Source: Caulobacteraceae bacterium (GTDB lineage Bacteria > Pseudomonadota > Alphaproteobacteria > Caulobacterales > Caulobacteraceae). From it: 64,000 bases of DNA. The notes under the pieces are model-generated. The model was not told where the DNA came from and made no database searches. It saw only the letters and a list, made by a program, of their open reading frames with translations. Of this stretch, positions 34,144 to 43,601 are shown in pieces. Numbering within the stretch: the stretch's first letter is position 1; the number at the start of each line of letters is the position of its first letter. The stretch lies in NCBI GenBank assembly GCA_947476555.1, contig CANJRI010000004.1, forward strand, positions 19,640-83,639. The letters run 5' to 3'. The translations under genes were made by a program, and so were the position numbers.

Positions 34144-36199
34144 GGCCCATCCCGGCTTTCCAGTCGAACAGCTCCTCCAGCACCCGGAGCGCCTTGCCGC
34201 GCTGGTCGTTCAGTTCGGGATCGCGGGCGATGATCAGCCGGGCGTCGTCGCCGGCCGTGGCGATCAGGTCCCGGTGGGCGAACGGATCGGCGAAGACATA
34301 GTCGGGAAAGCCCGACTGGCGCAGGCCCAGGGCGTCGCCGCCGCCGCGCAGCTCCAGGTCCTTCTCGGCGATGAGGAAGCCGTCGTCGGTGCGGCGCAGG
34401 ATGTCGAGGCGGCGCTGGGCCACCTCGGAGAGCGGCGGGTCGTAGAGCAGCACGCAGGCGCTCTCCCGCGCCCCACGGCCCACCCGGCCCCGTAGCTGGT
34501 GCAGCTGGGCCAGGCCGAACCGCTCGGCCTGTTCGATGACCATGATGGTGGCGTTGGGCACGTTCACGCCGACCTCCACCACAGTGGTGGCCACCAGCAC
34601 CGAGAGCTTGCCGTCGGCGAAGTCGGCCATCACGGCGTCCTTCTCGGCGGGCGGCAGCTTGCCGTGGATCAGGCCGACGGACGGACCCAGCGTCTCGCGT
34701 AGCACCGCCGCTCGGCTCTCGGCGGCGGCCAGGTCGCTGGTTTCCGACTCCGACACCAGCGGGCAGATCCAGAAGGCCTGGGCGCCGCTGGCGGCGGCCT
34801 CGCGGAGGCGCCCCACCACCTCGGCCATGCGGTTCATCGGGACGGCGCGGGTGGCGACCGGCGTGCGGCCCGGCGGTTTCTCGTCGATGCGTGAGACGTC
34901 GAGGTCGCCGTAGACTGTCAGCTCCAAGGTGCGGGGGATGGGCGTCGCCGACATGGCCATCAGGTGGACCGCCTGGCCCTTGGCCTGTAGGCGCTGGCGT
35001 TCGGCGACGCCGAACCGGTGCTGCTCGTCGATCACCACCATCTGCAGGCGCTCGAAAGCCACGTCATCCTGGAACAGGGCGTGGGTGCCGACCGCCACCT
35101 TGGCCCCGCCCGCCGCGAGGGCGGCGAGTTTCCGGGCACGGACAGCCCCCTTGTCGCGGCCGGTCAGGAGGACGGTCCCGACGCCAATGGCTTCCAGGGG
35201 GCCGGAGATGGTCTCGTAGTGCTGGCGGGCGAGAATTTCGGTGGGCGCCATCAGGGCGGACTGGCCGCCGGCCGCTGCCACGTCGGCCATGGCGCACATG
35301 GCGACGACGGTCTTGCCGGAACCCACATCGCCCTGGATCAGGCGGCTCATCCGCTCCCCGGAGCCGAGGTCCCCGCCGATCTCGGCCAGGGCCCGGGTCT
35401 GGGCGCCGGTGAAGGCGAAGGGCAGGGCGGTGCGGACCTGGTCGGAAAGCGGGCTCGCGGGGATGCGGGCGGCGGGCTCGCGCCGGCGGGCGGCCTTGCG
35501 CTGGGCCATGGCCAGCTGGTGGGCGAGGAGTTCGTCGTAGGCGAGGCGCCGGTTGTGGGGGCTGAGCGGCGAGAGGTCGGCTTCGGATTCCGGTGCATGG
35601 AGCCGCGCCATCGCCTCGCGCCACGTTGGGAAGCGTTCCCGGGCGAGGAAGGCCGGGTCCTGCCATTCGGGCAGGGCGGGCGCCCGTTCCAGGGCTTCCA
35701 TGGCGAAGGCCCGCACCCGGCGGGGCGGAAGGCCCTCGGTGGCTGGGTAGATGGCTTCAAGCTCTGGAATTTCTTCGCGTTTCTCCGGCGAGACCATGTA
35801 GTCAGGGTGGACCATCTGGCGACCGTAGCGGTCGTCGCCGACCTTGCCGGAGACGATACGGTGGGCGCCGACGGGATGGCGGCTCTCAAGTTGGTCGGCG
35901 AAGCGGCCGAAGAACACCAGCGTCATCCAGCCGGTGGGATCGGCGACCCGGATGCGCCAGGGCTGGGGCCCGCGGGACGGCTGGTGCTCCTCGACAACCA
36001 CCTCGAAGGTCATCACCTCACCGTCGCGAGCGGCTGACAGCAGTGCCGGCGTGCGCCTGACCAGCGAGTGGGGCTTGAGCCAGAGGACGTCGCGCACCTT
36101 CTCGCCCGCCAGCTTGTGCAGCAGCGGGGCCACACGCGGGCCCACCCCCTTCAGAGAGGTGACCGGCGCGAAAAGGGGGAACAGAATCTCCGGCCGCAT
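34127..36199 (-). CDS. recG: ATP-dependent DNA helicase RecG
   Basis: Branch-migrates Holliday junctions and reverses stalled forks. It has 690 residues from ATG 36199. The N-terminal wedge/OB domain (about 1-200) includes SLKGVGPRVAPLLHKL. The helicase core has Walker A GDVGSGKT (residues 290-297), MAPTEILARQHYE, the DEQH box in VVIDEQHRFGV, MSATPIPRTLELT, and QLRGRVGRGARESACVLLYD. Complete, with no frame changes. Divergent from sdhE with a 52-base gap. Confidence 0.97.
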   Translation of the reverse strand: MRPEILFPLFAPVTSLKGVGPRVAPLLHKLAGEKVRDVLWLKPHSLVRRTPALLSAARDGEVMTFEVVVEEHQPSRGPQPWRIRVADPTGWMTLVFFGRFADQLESRHPVGAHRIVSGKVGDDRYGRQMVHPDYMVSPEKREEIPELEAIYPATEGLPPRRVRAFAMEALERAPALPEWQDPAFLARERFPTWREAMARLHAPESEADLSPLSPHNRRLAYDELLAHQLAMAQRKAARRREPAARIPASPLSDQVRTALPFAFTGAQTRALAEIGGDLGSGERMSRLIQGDVGSGKTVVAMCAMADVAAAGGQSALMAPTEILARQHYETISGPLEAIGVGTVLLTGRDKGAVRARKLAALAAGGAKVAVGTHALFQDDVAFERLQMVVIDEQHRFGVAERQRLQAKGQAVHLMAMSATPIPRTLELTVYGDLDVSRIDEKPPGRTPVATRAVPMNRMAEVVGRLREAAASGAQAFWICPLVSESETSDLAAAESRAAVLRETLGPSVGLIHGKLPPAEKDAVMADFADGKLSVLVATTVVEVGVNVPNATIMVIEQAERFGLAQLHQLRGRVGRGARESACVLLYDPPLSEVAQRRLDILRRTDDGFLIAEKDLELRGGGDALGLRQSGFPDYVFADPFAHRDLIATAGDDARLIIARDPELNDQRGKALRVLEELFDWKAGMGLKDAG

Positions 36200-36251
36200 G
36201 ACCGGAGCATATGGCGCCCGGCGGTGTGGCGCTCTATATCCGCCCACCTCG

Positions 36252-36527
36252 ATGAACACGGACCTTGCTCGGCTGAAGAGGCTGAAGCTCCGCGCGTCGC
36301 GCCGGGGCTTCCTGGAAGCGGACCTCATACTGGGGCCGTTCGCGGAGCGGCATGCCCACGAATTCGACCCGGATGAATTGGACTGGTTCGAGCGGCTGCT
36401 CGATCAGCCCGACCAGGACGTCTACGGCTGGATCCTTGAACGGAGCGAGCCGCCGCCGGAGTTCGGCGGACCAATGATGCGTAAACTCAGGGACTTCCGG
36501 GACAAAGCTCACAAATATGGGCGCTGA
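36252..36527 (+). CDS. sdhE: Succinate dehydrogenase assembly factor (FAD insertion)
   Basis: A 91-residue protein of the SdhE/SdhAF2 family, which helps attach FAD to the flavoprotein of succinate dehydrogenase. The conserved RGxxE motif is RGFLEAD; DWFERLLDQPDQDVYGWI is also typical. It lies between recG and mfd, an order conserved in alphaproteobacteria, and overlaps the mfd start by about 11 bases. Confidence 0.93.
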   Translation: MNTDLARLKRLKLRASRRGFLEADLILGPFAERHAHEFDPDELDWFERLLDQPDQDVYGWILERSEPPPEFGGPMMRKLRDFRDKAHKYGR

Positions 36528-39500
36528 CGGATCCCGCCCGGCGAGCGCCGCCATGCTGCGCCGGGTGGCCGACGATCCCGGCCGGCTGGACCTGGTGGGC
36601 GCGCCCGAGGGGTTCGACGCCCTGGTGATGGCCGAGGTGGTGAAGGCCCGCAAAGGGCTTTCGGTGTTCGTCGCCCGGGACGGCGCGCGGCTTTCGGCCT
36701 TCGAAGGCGCCTTCCGCTTCTTCGCCCAGGACGTGGATGTGCTGTCGTTCCCGGCCTGGGATTGCCTGCCCTACGACCGTATCGGCCCCTCGGCGGGCGT
36801 GGCGGCGCGGCGGATGGCGACCCTCTCCCGGTTGGCGGATGGCCTGGACGACAAGCCCCGACTGCTGATCACCACGGTTCCGGCCCTCGTGCAGCGCGTG
36901 CCGCCGGTGAAGGCCGTGAAGCGGGCGGGCTATTCGGCGCAAACCGGCAACTCGGTCGAGATCGCCGACCTGGAGCGCTACTTCGCGGTCAACGGCTATT
37001 CGCGGGCCTCCACCGTCTCTGAGCGCGGCGAGTTCGCCATTCGGGGCGGAGTGATCGACGTCTTCCCCTCGAACGCCGAGGAGCCGGTGCGGCTGGACCT
37101 GTTCGGCGACACCCTGGAATCTATCCGGGCCTTCGATCCCGAGACCCAGCGCTCGACCCGCCAGCTGAAGGACGTCTCCCTGCTGCCGGTCAGCGAGGTG
37201 CTGGTGGACAAGGACAGCATCAGCCGCTTCCGCACCGGCTATCTGGAAACGTTCGGCGCGCCGGGGGACGATCCACTCTACGCCACGATCTCCGAGGGCG
37301 GTCGGCGGGCCGGCATGGAGCACTACCTGCCGCTGTTCTACGCCGAGATGGCGACCCTGCTCGACTATCTGCCGGCCGACGCCCTGGTGGCTCTGGACCA
37401 CCTGTCCCGCGACGCCCGCAACGAGCGGCTCGACATGGTGGCCGACGCCTACGAGAGTCGGGCCGCCACCGAGCGGCGCACCCAGTACCATCCGCTGGAA
37501 CCGACGCGCCTCTACCTGGACGGCGAGGAATGGGACGCGGCGCTGAAGACCCGGCCGACCCGCCGTTTCTCCGCCTTAAACGAGGCCGAAGGCGAGGCGG
37601 TCGTGGACATGGGCGCGCGGGCCGGCCGCGACTTCGGCCCCGAACGCAAGCTGGACAGCGTGAACCTGTTTGAGGCGACCGTCGTCCATGCCCAGAAGCT
37701 CTCGGAAGGCGGCAAGCGGGTGCTGTTCGCCTCCTGGTCGGATGGATCCTCCGACCGGCTTGGCCACATGCTCGCCGACCACGGGCTGAAGAGCCTGCCG
37801 CTCGCGCCCTATTGGGACGCGGCGAGGTCCGCCGACCCGAAGCGGCCGCAGCGGGTGGTGCTGCCACTGGACGGGGGGTTCGAGACCGACAGCCTGGCGG
37901 TGATCTCCGAGACCGACATCCTGGGCGACCGCCTGGCCCGGCCCCGGAAACGGCGGCGGGCGTCCAACTTCCTGGCCGAAGCCTCGGCCCTCACCCCGGG
38001 CGACCTGGTGGTCCACATCGACCACGGCATCGGCCGTTACGATGGGCTGAAGACGCTCGACGTCCAGGGCGCGCCCCACGACACGCTGGAACTGCAGTAC
38101 GGCGGCGAGGCCAAGCTCTACCTGCCGGTGGAAAACATCGACCTACTGACCCGCTATGGCGCCGACAGCGAGGGCGCGCAGCTTGACCGCCTGGGCGGGG
38201 CCGCCTGGCAAGGGCGCAAGGCGCGGGCCAAGGAACGGCTGCGCGAGATGGCCGACGGCCTGATCCGCATCGCCGCCGAACGCGCCACCCGCCAGACCGA
38301 CGCCGTCGAGCCGCCGCAGGGCCTGTTCGACGAGTTCTGCGCCCGCTTCCCCTACGAGGAGACCGACGACCAGCTCGCCGCCATTGGGGAGGTGCTAGAG
38401 GACCTCGGCGCCGGCCGGCCGATGGACCGGCTGATCTGCGGCGACGTGGGCTTCGGCAAGACCGAGGTCGCCCTGCGCGCAGCCTTCGTGGTGGCCATGA
38501 GCGGCCAGCAGGTGGCCATCGTCGCGCCCACGACCCTGCTGGCCCGCCAACACTTCAAGACCTTCTCCGAGCGGTTCGAGGGCTGGCCGGTGAAGGTGCG
38601 CCGCCTCTCGCGGATGGTCCCCGCCAGGGAAGCCGCCGAGACCCGCGAGGGCCTGGCCAAGGGCGAGGTGGAGATCGTGGTCGGCACCCATGCTGTGCTG
38701 TCCAAGCAGGTGTCGTTCGCCAACCTCGGCCTGGTGATCGTCGACGAGGAGCAGCACTTCGGGGTCAAGCACAAGGAGCAGCTCAAGGAGCTTCGCGCCG
38801 ACGTGCACATGCTGACCCTGACCGCCACGCCGATCCCGCGCACCCTGCAGATGTCGCTCAGCGGCATCCGGGAGATGTCGATCATCGCCACGCCGCCGGT
38901 CGACCGGCTGGCGGTGCGCACCTACATCACGCCCTGGGATCCGGTGGTGCTGCGCGAGGCCCTGCTGCGCGAGAAGTACCGCGGCGGCCAAGCCTACTTC
39001 GTCGCTCCCCGGGTCAAGGACCTGCCGGAGCTGGAGCGGTTCCTGCGCGAGCAGGTCCCGGAGGTGAAGTTCGTGGTCGGCCACGGCCAGATGTCGCCGA
39101 CCCAGCTCGAGGAGGTGATGAGCGCCTTCTACGACGGCCAGTACGACGTGCTGCTGTCGACCACCATCGTCGAGAGCGGGCTGGATATCCCCACCGCCAA
39201 CACCCTGGTCATCCACCGGGCGGACATGTTCGGCCTGTCCCAGCTCTACCAGCTGCGGGGCAGGGTGGGGCGCTCCAAGGCCCGGGCCTACGCCTACCTG
39301 ACCACGCCGTTCGAGAAGGCGATCACCCTGTCGGCCGAGAAGCGGCTGAAGGTGCTGCAGTCGCTCGACAGCCTGGGCGCCGGCTTCCAACTCGCCAGCC
39401 ATGATCTCGACATCCGAGGCGGCGGCAACCTGCTGGGCGACGAACAGTCTGGCCACATCCGCGAGATCGGCGTCGAGCTCTACCAGCAGATGCTGGAGGA

Positions 39501-40008
39501 CGCGGTGAACGAGCTGAAGACTCGCGCCGGGACCGAAGGCTTGGTCGTCGACCGGGGCTGGTCGCCGCAGATCAACACCGGGGCGGCGGTGCTGATCCCC
39601 GAGGACTATGTGCCGGACCTCACGGTGCGCCTGTCGCTCTACCGACGCCTCTCCGACGCCGAGAAAGCCGCCGAGCGCGAAGCGCTGGCCGCCGAGCTGA
39701 TCGACCGCTTCGGCCCGCTGCCGCCGGAGGCCGGCCAACTCCTGAAGGTGGTGGCCATCAAGGGCCTGTGCCGCGAGGCCAACGTCGCCAAGATCGACGT
39801 CGGGCCGAAGGGCGCGGTGGTCAGCTTCCGCGGCGACGATTTCCCCAACCCCATGGGCCTGGTGCAGTTCGTGGCCAAGAACCAGATCGCCTGGCGCATG
39901 CGCCCCGACCACAGGATCGTGGTGAAGGGCGAGTGGGAGACGCCGAAGCAGCGGCTCGACGCGGCAGAGCGGGTGCTGACGGAACTGGCGCGGCTGGCGA
40001 AGGGCTAG
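36517..40008 (+). CDS. mfd: Transcription-repair coupling factor
   Basis: Removes RNA polymerase stalled at lesions and recruits UvrA. It has 1163 residues. The order is: UvrB-like N-terminal region (about 1-350), RNA polymerase interaction domain near HIDHGIGRYDGLKTLD, then the RecG-like translocase with Walker A GDVGFGKTEVA (K648), VIVDEEQHFGV, LTATPIPRTLQMSL and QLRGRVGRSKARAYAYL, and the C-terminal TRCF domain. Length and motifs are normal. It starts inside the end of sdhE. Confidence 0.97.
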   Translation: MGADGSRPASAAMLRRVADDPGRLDLVGAPEGFDALVMAEVVKARKGLSVFVARDGARLSAFEGAFRFFAQDVDVLSFPAWDCLPYDRIGPSAGVAARRMATLSRLADGLDDKPRLLITTVPALVQRVPPVKAVKRAGYSAQTGNSVEIADLERYFAVNGYSRASTVSERGEFAIRGGVIDVFPSNAEEPVRLDLFGDTLESIRAFDPETQRSTRQLKDVSLLPVSEVLVDKDSISRFRTGYLETFGAPGDDPLYATISEGGRRAGMEHYLPLFYAEMATLLDYLPADALVALDHLSRDARNERLDMVADAYESRAATERRTQYHPLEPTRLYLDGEEWDAALKTRPTRRFSALNEAEGEAVVDMGARAGRDFGPERKLDSVNLFEATVVHAQKLSEGGKRVLFASWSDGSSDRLGHMLADHGLKSLPLAPYWDAARSADPKRPQRVVLPLDGGFETDSLAVISETDILGDRLARPRKRRRASNFLAEASALTPGDLVVHIDHGIGRYDGLKTLDVQGAPHDTLELQYGGEAKLYLPVENIDLLTRYGADSEGAQLDRLGGAAWQGRKARAKERLREMADGLIRIAAERATRQTDAVEPPQGLFDEFCARFPYEETDDQLAAIGEVLEDLGAGRPMDRLICGDVGFGKTEVALRAAFVVAMSGQQVAIVAPTTLLARQHFKTFSERFEGWPVKVRRLSRMVPAREAAETREGLAKGEVEIVVGTHAVLSKQVSFANLGLVIVDEEQHFGVKHKEQLKELRADVHMLTLTATPIPRTLQMSLSGIREMSIIATPPVDRLAVRTYITPWDPVVLREALLREKYRGGQAYFVAPRVKDLPELERFLREQVPEVKFVVGHGQMSPTQLEEVMSAFYDGQYDVLLSTTIVESGLDIPTANTLVIHRADMFGLSQLYQLRGRVGRSKARAYAYLTTPFEKAITLSAEKRLKVLQSLDSLGAGFQLASHDLDIRGGGNLLGDEQSGHIREIGVELYQQMLEDAVNELKTRAGTEGLVVDRGWSPQINTGAAVLIPEDYVPDLTVRLSLYRRLSDAEKAAEREALAAELIDRFGPLPPEAGQLLKVVAIKGLCREANVAKIDVGPKGAVVSFRGDDFPNPMGLVQFVAKNQIAWRMRPDHRIVVKGEWETPKQRLDAAERVLTELARLAKG

Positions 40009-40077
40009 CCTTCCAGCTCCGCTGGCCAAGGCCTCACCTTCGCGGCAAGGTCTGTTCGGCTTGGTCGAGGGAAAGTC

Positions 40078-40449
40078 ATGCGGTGGGCGGCGATCACATG
40101 GATAGGGACCAGCCTAATGGCGCCCGGGGCGCTGGCTCAGGCTCAGCCGGCACAGGACGCCGCCATCAGAGATGACCTCCGATGCCTGGCGGTCCTGGCG
40201 GTATTGGCGCAGTCGCCGGAGCAGACCCTGCCGGGGATGCTTGGCGGGGCCTACTATCTCGGTCGCCTGGAAAGCCGGATGACCGAGGAGGAGCTGGCGA
40301 AGCGGGTGGTCGCGGAGGCCCGGACCATGACCCAGGCGGACGCCCAGACGACCATGAACCGCTGCGCCGCGGACCTGCAGGCCAGCGGCCAGCGGCTGCA
40401 GGACCTGGGGGACAAGGTGCAGGAGCCCCCGGCGGCGACCACGCCGTAG
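40078..40449 (+). CDS. Hypothetical secreted protein
   Basis: A 123-residue protein with a signal peptide at residues 1-20 (ending PGALAQ). The mature part is mostly helical, with two cysteines (DDLRCLAVL and MNRCAADL) that could form one disulfide, the sequence GGAYYLGRLESRMTEEEL and a Pro-rich end. Small periplasmic proteins with this layout are frequent in Caulobacterales and sphingomonads, but no function is known to me. Confidence 0.7.
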   Translation: MRWAAITWIGTSLMAPGALAQAQPAQDAAIRDDLRCLAVLAVLAQSPEQTLPGMLGGAYYLGRLESRMTEEELAKRVVAEARTMTQADAQTTMNRCAADLQASGQRLQDLGDKVQEPPAATTP

Positions 40450-40471
40450 CACCGCGCGGAGCCGACGGTCG

Positions 40472-40918
40472 CTAGTAGAAGAACAGGAAGTCCGAGCCGG
40501 GGGTGGTCGGGGGCGTGAAGCCGACGATGACCAGCCCATCGCCGTTGTGGAAGTCGACGAAGGTGTCGCCATCGATCAGCTGGACGGAGTAGCTGAAGCG
40601 GCCGCCGGTGTTCACCCAGATCTGGTCGGCCTGGTCGCGATGGTAGTCCTGGATGATGTCCCAGCCGCCGTTGCGGCCCAGGTCGAAGCGGTCGGCGCCA
40701 AGGCCGCCGGTGAGGTAGTCCGTCCCGGTCCCGCCATCGAGCGTGTCAGCGCCATCTCCGCCGTCGAGGATGTCCGTGCCATGGCCGCCGCGCAGCCGAT
40801 CGTCGCCGTCTTGCGCCCAGATCGTGTCGTCGGAGGCTTGACCCTCCAGGATGTCGGCTTGCGGCCCACCGTAGACGGTCTGCTTCCAGGCACCCTGGTT
40901 CGGCTCGAACTTGGCCAT
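40472..40918 (-). CDS. Small RTX-type calcium-binding protein
   Basis: A 148-residue acidic protein. Residues about 18-80 hold hemolysin-type nonapeptide repeats such as GGHGTDILDGGDGADTLDGG, which bind calcium and form a beta-roll. The last third is a beta-rich region ending GSDFLFFY, resembling a type I secretion signal. There is no N-terminal signal peptide, which fits type I export. No type I transporter lies in the window, so it would need one elsewhere. No enzymatic domain is visible. An upstream in-frame GTG would add seven residues. Confidence 0.8.
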   Translation of the reverse strand: MAKFEPNQGAWKQTVYGGPQADILEGQASDDTIWAQDGDDRLRGGHGTDILDGGDGADTLDGGTGTDYLTGGLGADRFDLGRNGGWDIIQDYHRDQADQIWVNTGGRFSYSVQLIDGDTFVDFHNGDGLVIVGFTPPTTPGSDFLFFY

Positions 40919-41036
40919 TATGCCCCGCTTCAATTTGACGCCCTCGAAGGTCGCCCATGTAGGGGGTCCGCGCCTTGGGCAAGCGTGGCCGCACCCAAAA
41001 ACACGGTTTCCTAAAATTGGGCAGTTATCGGCGGCC

Positions 41037-42368
41037 CTAGCCCGCCTTGCGCCCGGCGGCCGCAGCCGCCGCCCGCTCCAGCGCCCGGCCGGCGGTCTCG
41101 GGGGTGGTGACCTCCGCCGCGCCCATGTCGAACTCCACCACAAAGGGCGGCTTCCCGTCGCCGGCCTCGAAGGCCGTGCAGCCGATGACGGCGGCGATGC
41201 GCTCGCCGGCGGTCTTGGCGGCCATCAGCGGGGTGGCGGGCAGGGCGAGGGCGAAGACCTCGGGGCCGAGGCGCGCGGCGGTGTCCTCGACCCGGACCAG
41301 GCGGCCGATCATCGAGCCGATCTGCGGAACGGCCCTGGCCACCCAGCCGCCGGCCCGGGCGGCCTTGAGGTCCGCCGTCCCGGCCACCTTCAGGACGCAG
41401 ACGCTGAGCGGCCGGTTGCGGGCCTGGCTGGCGGCGGCGAGGCGCACCAAGTGGGCGGCGAATAGATCGCGGGTAAAAAGACCGGTGGCGGCGTCCATCA
41501 GGCCCGAGCCCCGGGCCTGCTCCAGCGCCCCGCGCACCGACTTCTGACGACGGTAGGCCCTGGCCAGTTCGACGACCCGGTGCGCGGTCTCGCTCTCCGG
41601 GGTCTGGGGCGAGGCCACGTCGGAGATGCCGCGATGGTAGGCCTCCGCCACGGTGACCGGGGATTCCGCCCGGACGTAAAGCAGGGCGGGCGTGTGGTAG
41701 AGGCGCGTGTTGCGGCGCAGGCCGGCGGCGATGGACAGCGCCTCCTGCGGATTGTCTCCGGCCCACAGCACCACCGCGTCGAACGACCGCTCGTGCAGAT
41801 AGTCGAAGGCGGTGAAGGCGCTGAAGGCGCCGACGATCTCCGCGCCATTGCGCGCCAGGGCGTTGGAGAGCGCCAGGAACTGCGGCGCCGGCTCGCCGAT
41901 GGCCAGGACCCGGTAGGGCCCGCTCTCGGCCTGCGGCGCCTCGATCCGATGGCCGCGCTCGGCGAAGCTCTCGGAGCGCAACTCGAACTCTTCCTCGGAA
42001 ACCGCTGTACGAACTAGGGTTTCCAGGCGCATAGCCGCCTGGGCGGGATGTAGCGGCGGCGCGATGGTCAGGTCGAAACCCAAGGCGCTGAGCGTCGGGC
42101 TGGGTTCGCCGATGGCCACCACCGGGATGCGGCGGGGCGCGCAGGTTTCCTTCAGGGTGCGGGCCAGATCCACGCCGGCCTCGCCGACCGTCGCCATGTC
42201 GATGATGGCCGCCTCGATACGCAGGTCCGCGAGGGCGGTGTGGGCGGTTTCCGGCCGCCGGGCGGTGACCGTGCGCCAGCCCAGGCGATCGAGGCCCTCG
42301 GCCAGGGGGCCGACGACGGAATCGTCCCGGGCGACGATCAACACGCGTGCCTGTACGCCCGCCGGCAT
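41037..42368 (-). CDS. popA: c-di-GMP effector with pseudo-GGDEF domain (PopA-like)
   Basis: A 443-residue protein with two receiver-like domains (about 8-120 and 152-270) and a C-terminal GGDEF-like domain (about 285-440). The active-site GGDEF is replaced by GPEVF (residues 368-372), so cyclase activity should be lost. The inhibitory c-di-GMP site RxxD is kept as R359-V-E-D362, at normal spacing. This is the layout and length of Caulobacter PopA, which binds c-di-GMP and with RcdA helps deliver CtrA to ClpXP at the pole in the swarmer-to-stalked transition. Orthology is inferred. Confidence 0.8.
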   Translation of the reverse strand: MPAGVQARVLIVARDDSVVGPLAEGLDRLGWRTVTARRPETAHTALADLRIEAAIIDMATVGEAGVDLARTLKETCAPRRIPVVAIGEPSPTLSALGFDLTIAPPLHPAQAAMRLETLVRTAVSEEEFELRSESFAERGHRIEAPQAESGPYRVLAIGEPAPQFLALSNALARNGAEIVGAFSAFTAFDYLHERSFDAVVLWAGDNPQEALSIAAGLRRNTRLYHTPALLYVRAESPVTVAEAYHRGISDVASPQTPESETAHRVVELARAYRRQKSVRGALEQARGSGLMDAATGLFTRDLFAAHLVRLAAASQARNRPLSVCVLKVAGTADLKAARAGGWVARAVPQIGSMIGRLVRVEDTAARLGPEVFALALPATPLMAAKTAGERIAAVIGCTAFEAGDGKPPFVVEFDMGAAEVTTPETAGRALERAAAAAAGRKAG

Positions 42369-42746
42369 TCCCCATCCCTAATCGCCTGCCTCTCCACTAC
42401 AGCGGAATCGGGCGGCGCCTAAAGGAGATATAGATGCGCCCCAGGGTTGCAGAATCGTTGACGCCTCGCGGAACAGGCCCTCTCCCGGCCTCTCCCTCTC
42501 GCTTCGCGGGAGAGAGGAGGGCGCGGGGCCTCTTCCACCGCCCGGAAAGCTGAAGGCGCTGTTCAGACTGGGTTCAGCCGCCCGGCGCGATAAGGGATCA
42601 CGGTTGGTCGTCGCGCTCTCCCGTCCCTCGAAAGCGGCGACCGATCCGGATGGAACGACACGCCCATCGGCGGCGCGCCACCTCCTAACCGGGTGGCGCG
42701 CCGTTATGGTTTTGGACGTTCAGCGAGTCTCCCTAGCATCGCGGCG
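42369..42746. other. 378-base gap between popA and yihY
   Basis: No gene is seen here. It contains an imperfect stem-loop around 42489-42520 (CTCTCCCTCTCGC opposite GCGGGAGAGAGGAG) and a perfect 11-base stem at 42672-42702. A TTGACG (from 42458) could be a -35 box, but no matching -10 is convincing. It is likely the shared promoter region of the divergent popA and yihY genes. Confidence 0.5.
42672..42702. repeat. Perfect hairpin upstream of yihY
   Basis: GGCGCGCCACC (42672-42682) and GGTGGCGCGCC (42692-42702) form an 11-base stem with a 9-base loop, ending 44 bases before the yihY start. No T-tract follows in the + direction beyond GTTATGGTTTTGG. It could be a weak terminator or a protein-binding site. 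Confidence 0.45.
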
Positions 42747-43601
42747 ATGAGCGCCCTCAGCGTCCTCTTCAAGGCTGTGGCCCGGCTATGGGGCCGCGAC
42801 GTGATGCTGTTCACCGGCGGGGTGAGCTTCTTCGCCATGCTGGCGATCTTCCCGGCCCTGGCCATCGCCATGGGCGCCTACAGCCTGTTCGCGGACCCGT
42901 CGCAGGCGGCCGCCCAGGCCGAACAGATGGCCGCGATCCTCCCCGACGCGGCGCGGCTAATCTTCGAGAGCGAGCTTCTGCGGCTGAGCGAGGCCCCCCA
43001 GCTCAGCATCTCCTTCCAGAGTGGTCTGGCCCTGATCATCGCGGCCTACGCGGCCCACCGCGGCTTCAAGGCGCTGCTGGCCGGATTGTCCTTCATCCAC
43101 GACGAGGACCGGCCCCGGGGCTTCGTGGGCTTCAACCTGCTGGCGTTGGCGGTGCTGTTGGCCGCCTTCGCGTTGCTGGGTGGGCTATCGATGGCCTTCT
43201 TCGTCTTCCGGATCGTCGGCGAAACCCTAAACCTGCGCCCCTTCCGCGCGACCTTCTGGCTTTATAGCGAGTGGACCTGGGCCAGTGTCGGCATGACCGT
43301 GGCCTTCACCCTGGTCTATCGCTGGGCCATGTCCCGCGAGCCGGTGGACTGGCGCGCTTCCGCGCTCGGCGGCGCGAGCGCCGCGGCGCTCTGCATCCTG
43401 GCGTCCTGGGGGCTGGGCATCTACGTCGAGCAGATCGCCCACCTAGGCGCAACCTACGGCTCGGTGGCCACCGTGGTGATCTTCCTGATCTGGCTGTCGT
43501 GGAACGTGAACGCCCTGTTCTTCGGCGGCGCCCTAGCCACGGAGGTGGAACTCGCCCTCGACAGCCGCTCGCCCGCCTTGCCGCCGGCGCGCCCTGTTTA
43601 G
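42747..43601 (+). CDS. YihY/virulence factor BrkB family membrane protein
   Basis: A 284-residue inner-membrane protein with about six membrane helices. Family signatures are LFTGGVSFFAMLAIFPALAI near the N-terminus, LGATYGSVATVVIFLIWL and NVNALFFGGALATEVE near the end. The BrkB name came from a proposed serum-resistance role; the family was also mistaken for RNase BN. Its real function is unknown. It overlaps the convergent tusA-like gene by four bases. Confidence 0.9.
   Translation: MSALSVLFKAVARLWGRDVMLFTGGVSFFAMLAIFPALAIAMGAYSLFADPSQAAAQAEQMAAILPDAARLIFESELLRLSEAPQLSISFQSGLALIIAAYAAHRGFKALLAGLSFIHDEDRPRGFVGFNLLALAVLLAAFALLGGLSMAFFVFRIVGETLNLRPFRATFWLYSEWTWASVGMTVAFTLVYRWAMSREPVDWRASALGGASAAALCILASWGLGIYVEQIAHLGATYGSVATVVIFLIWLSWNVNALFFGGALATEVELALDSRSPALPPARPV

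Noticed and set aside
41011..42375. 454-codon reverse frame overlapping popA
   Set aside because: It is a shifted frame of popA, rich in Arg, Gly and Pro with no domain. The 443-residue frame has receiver and GGDEF-like domains.
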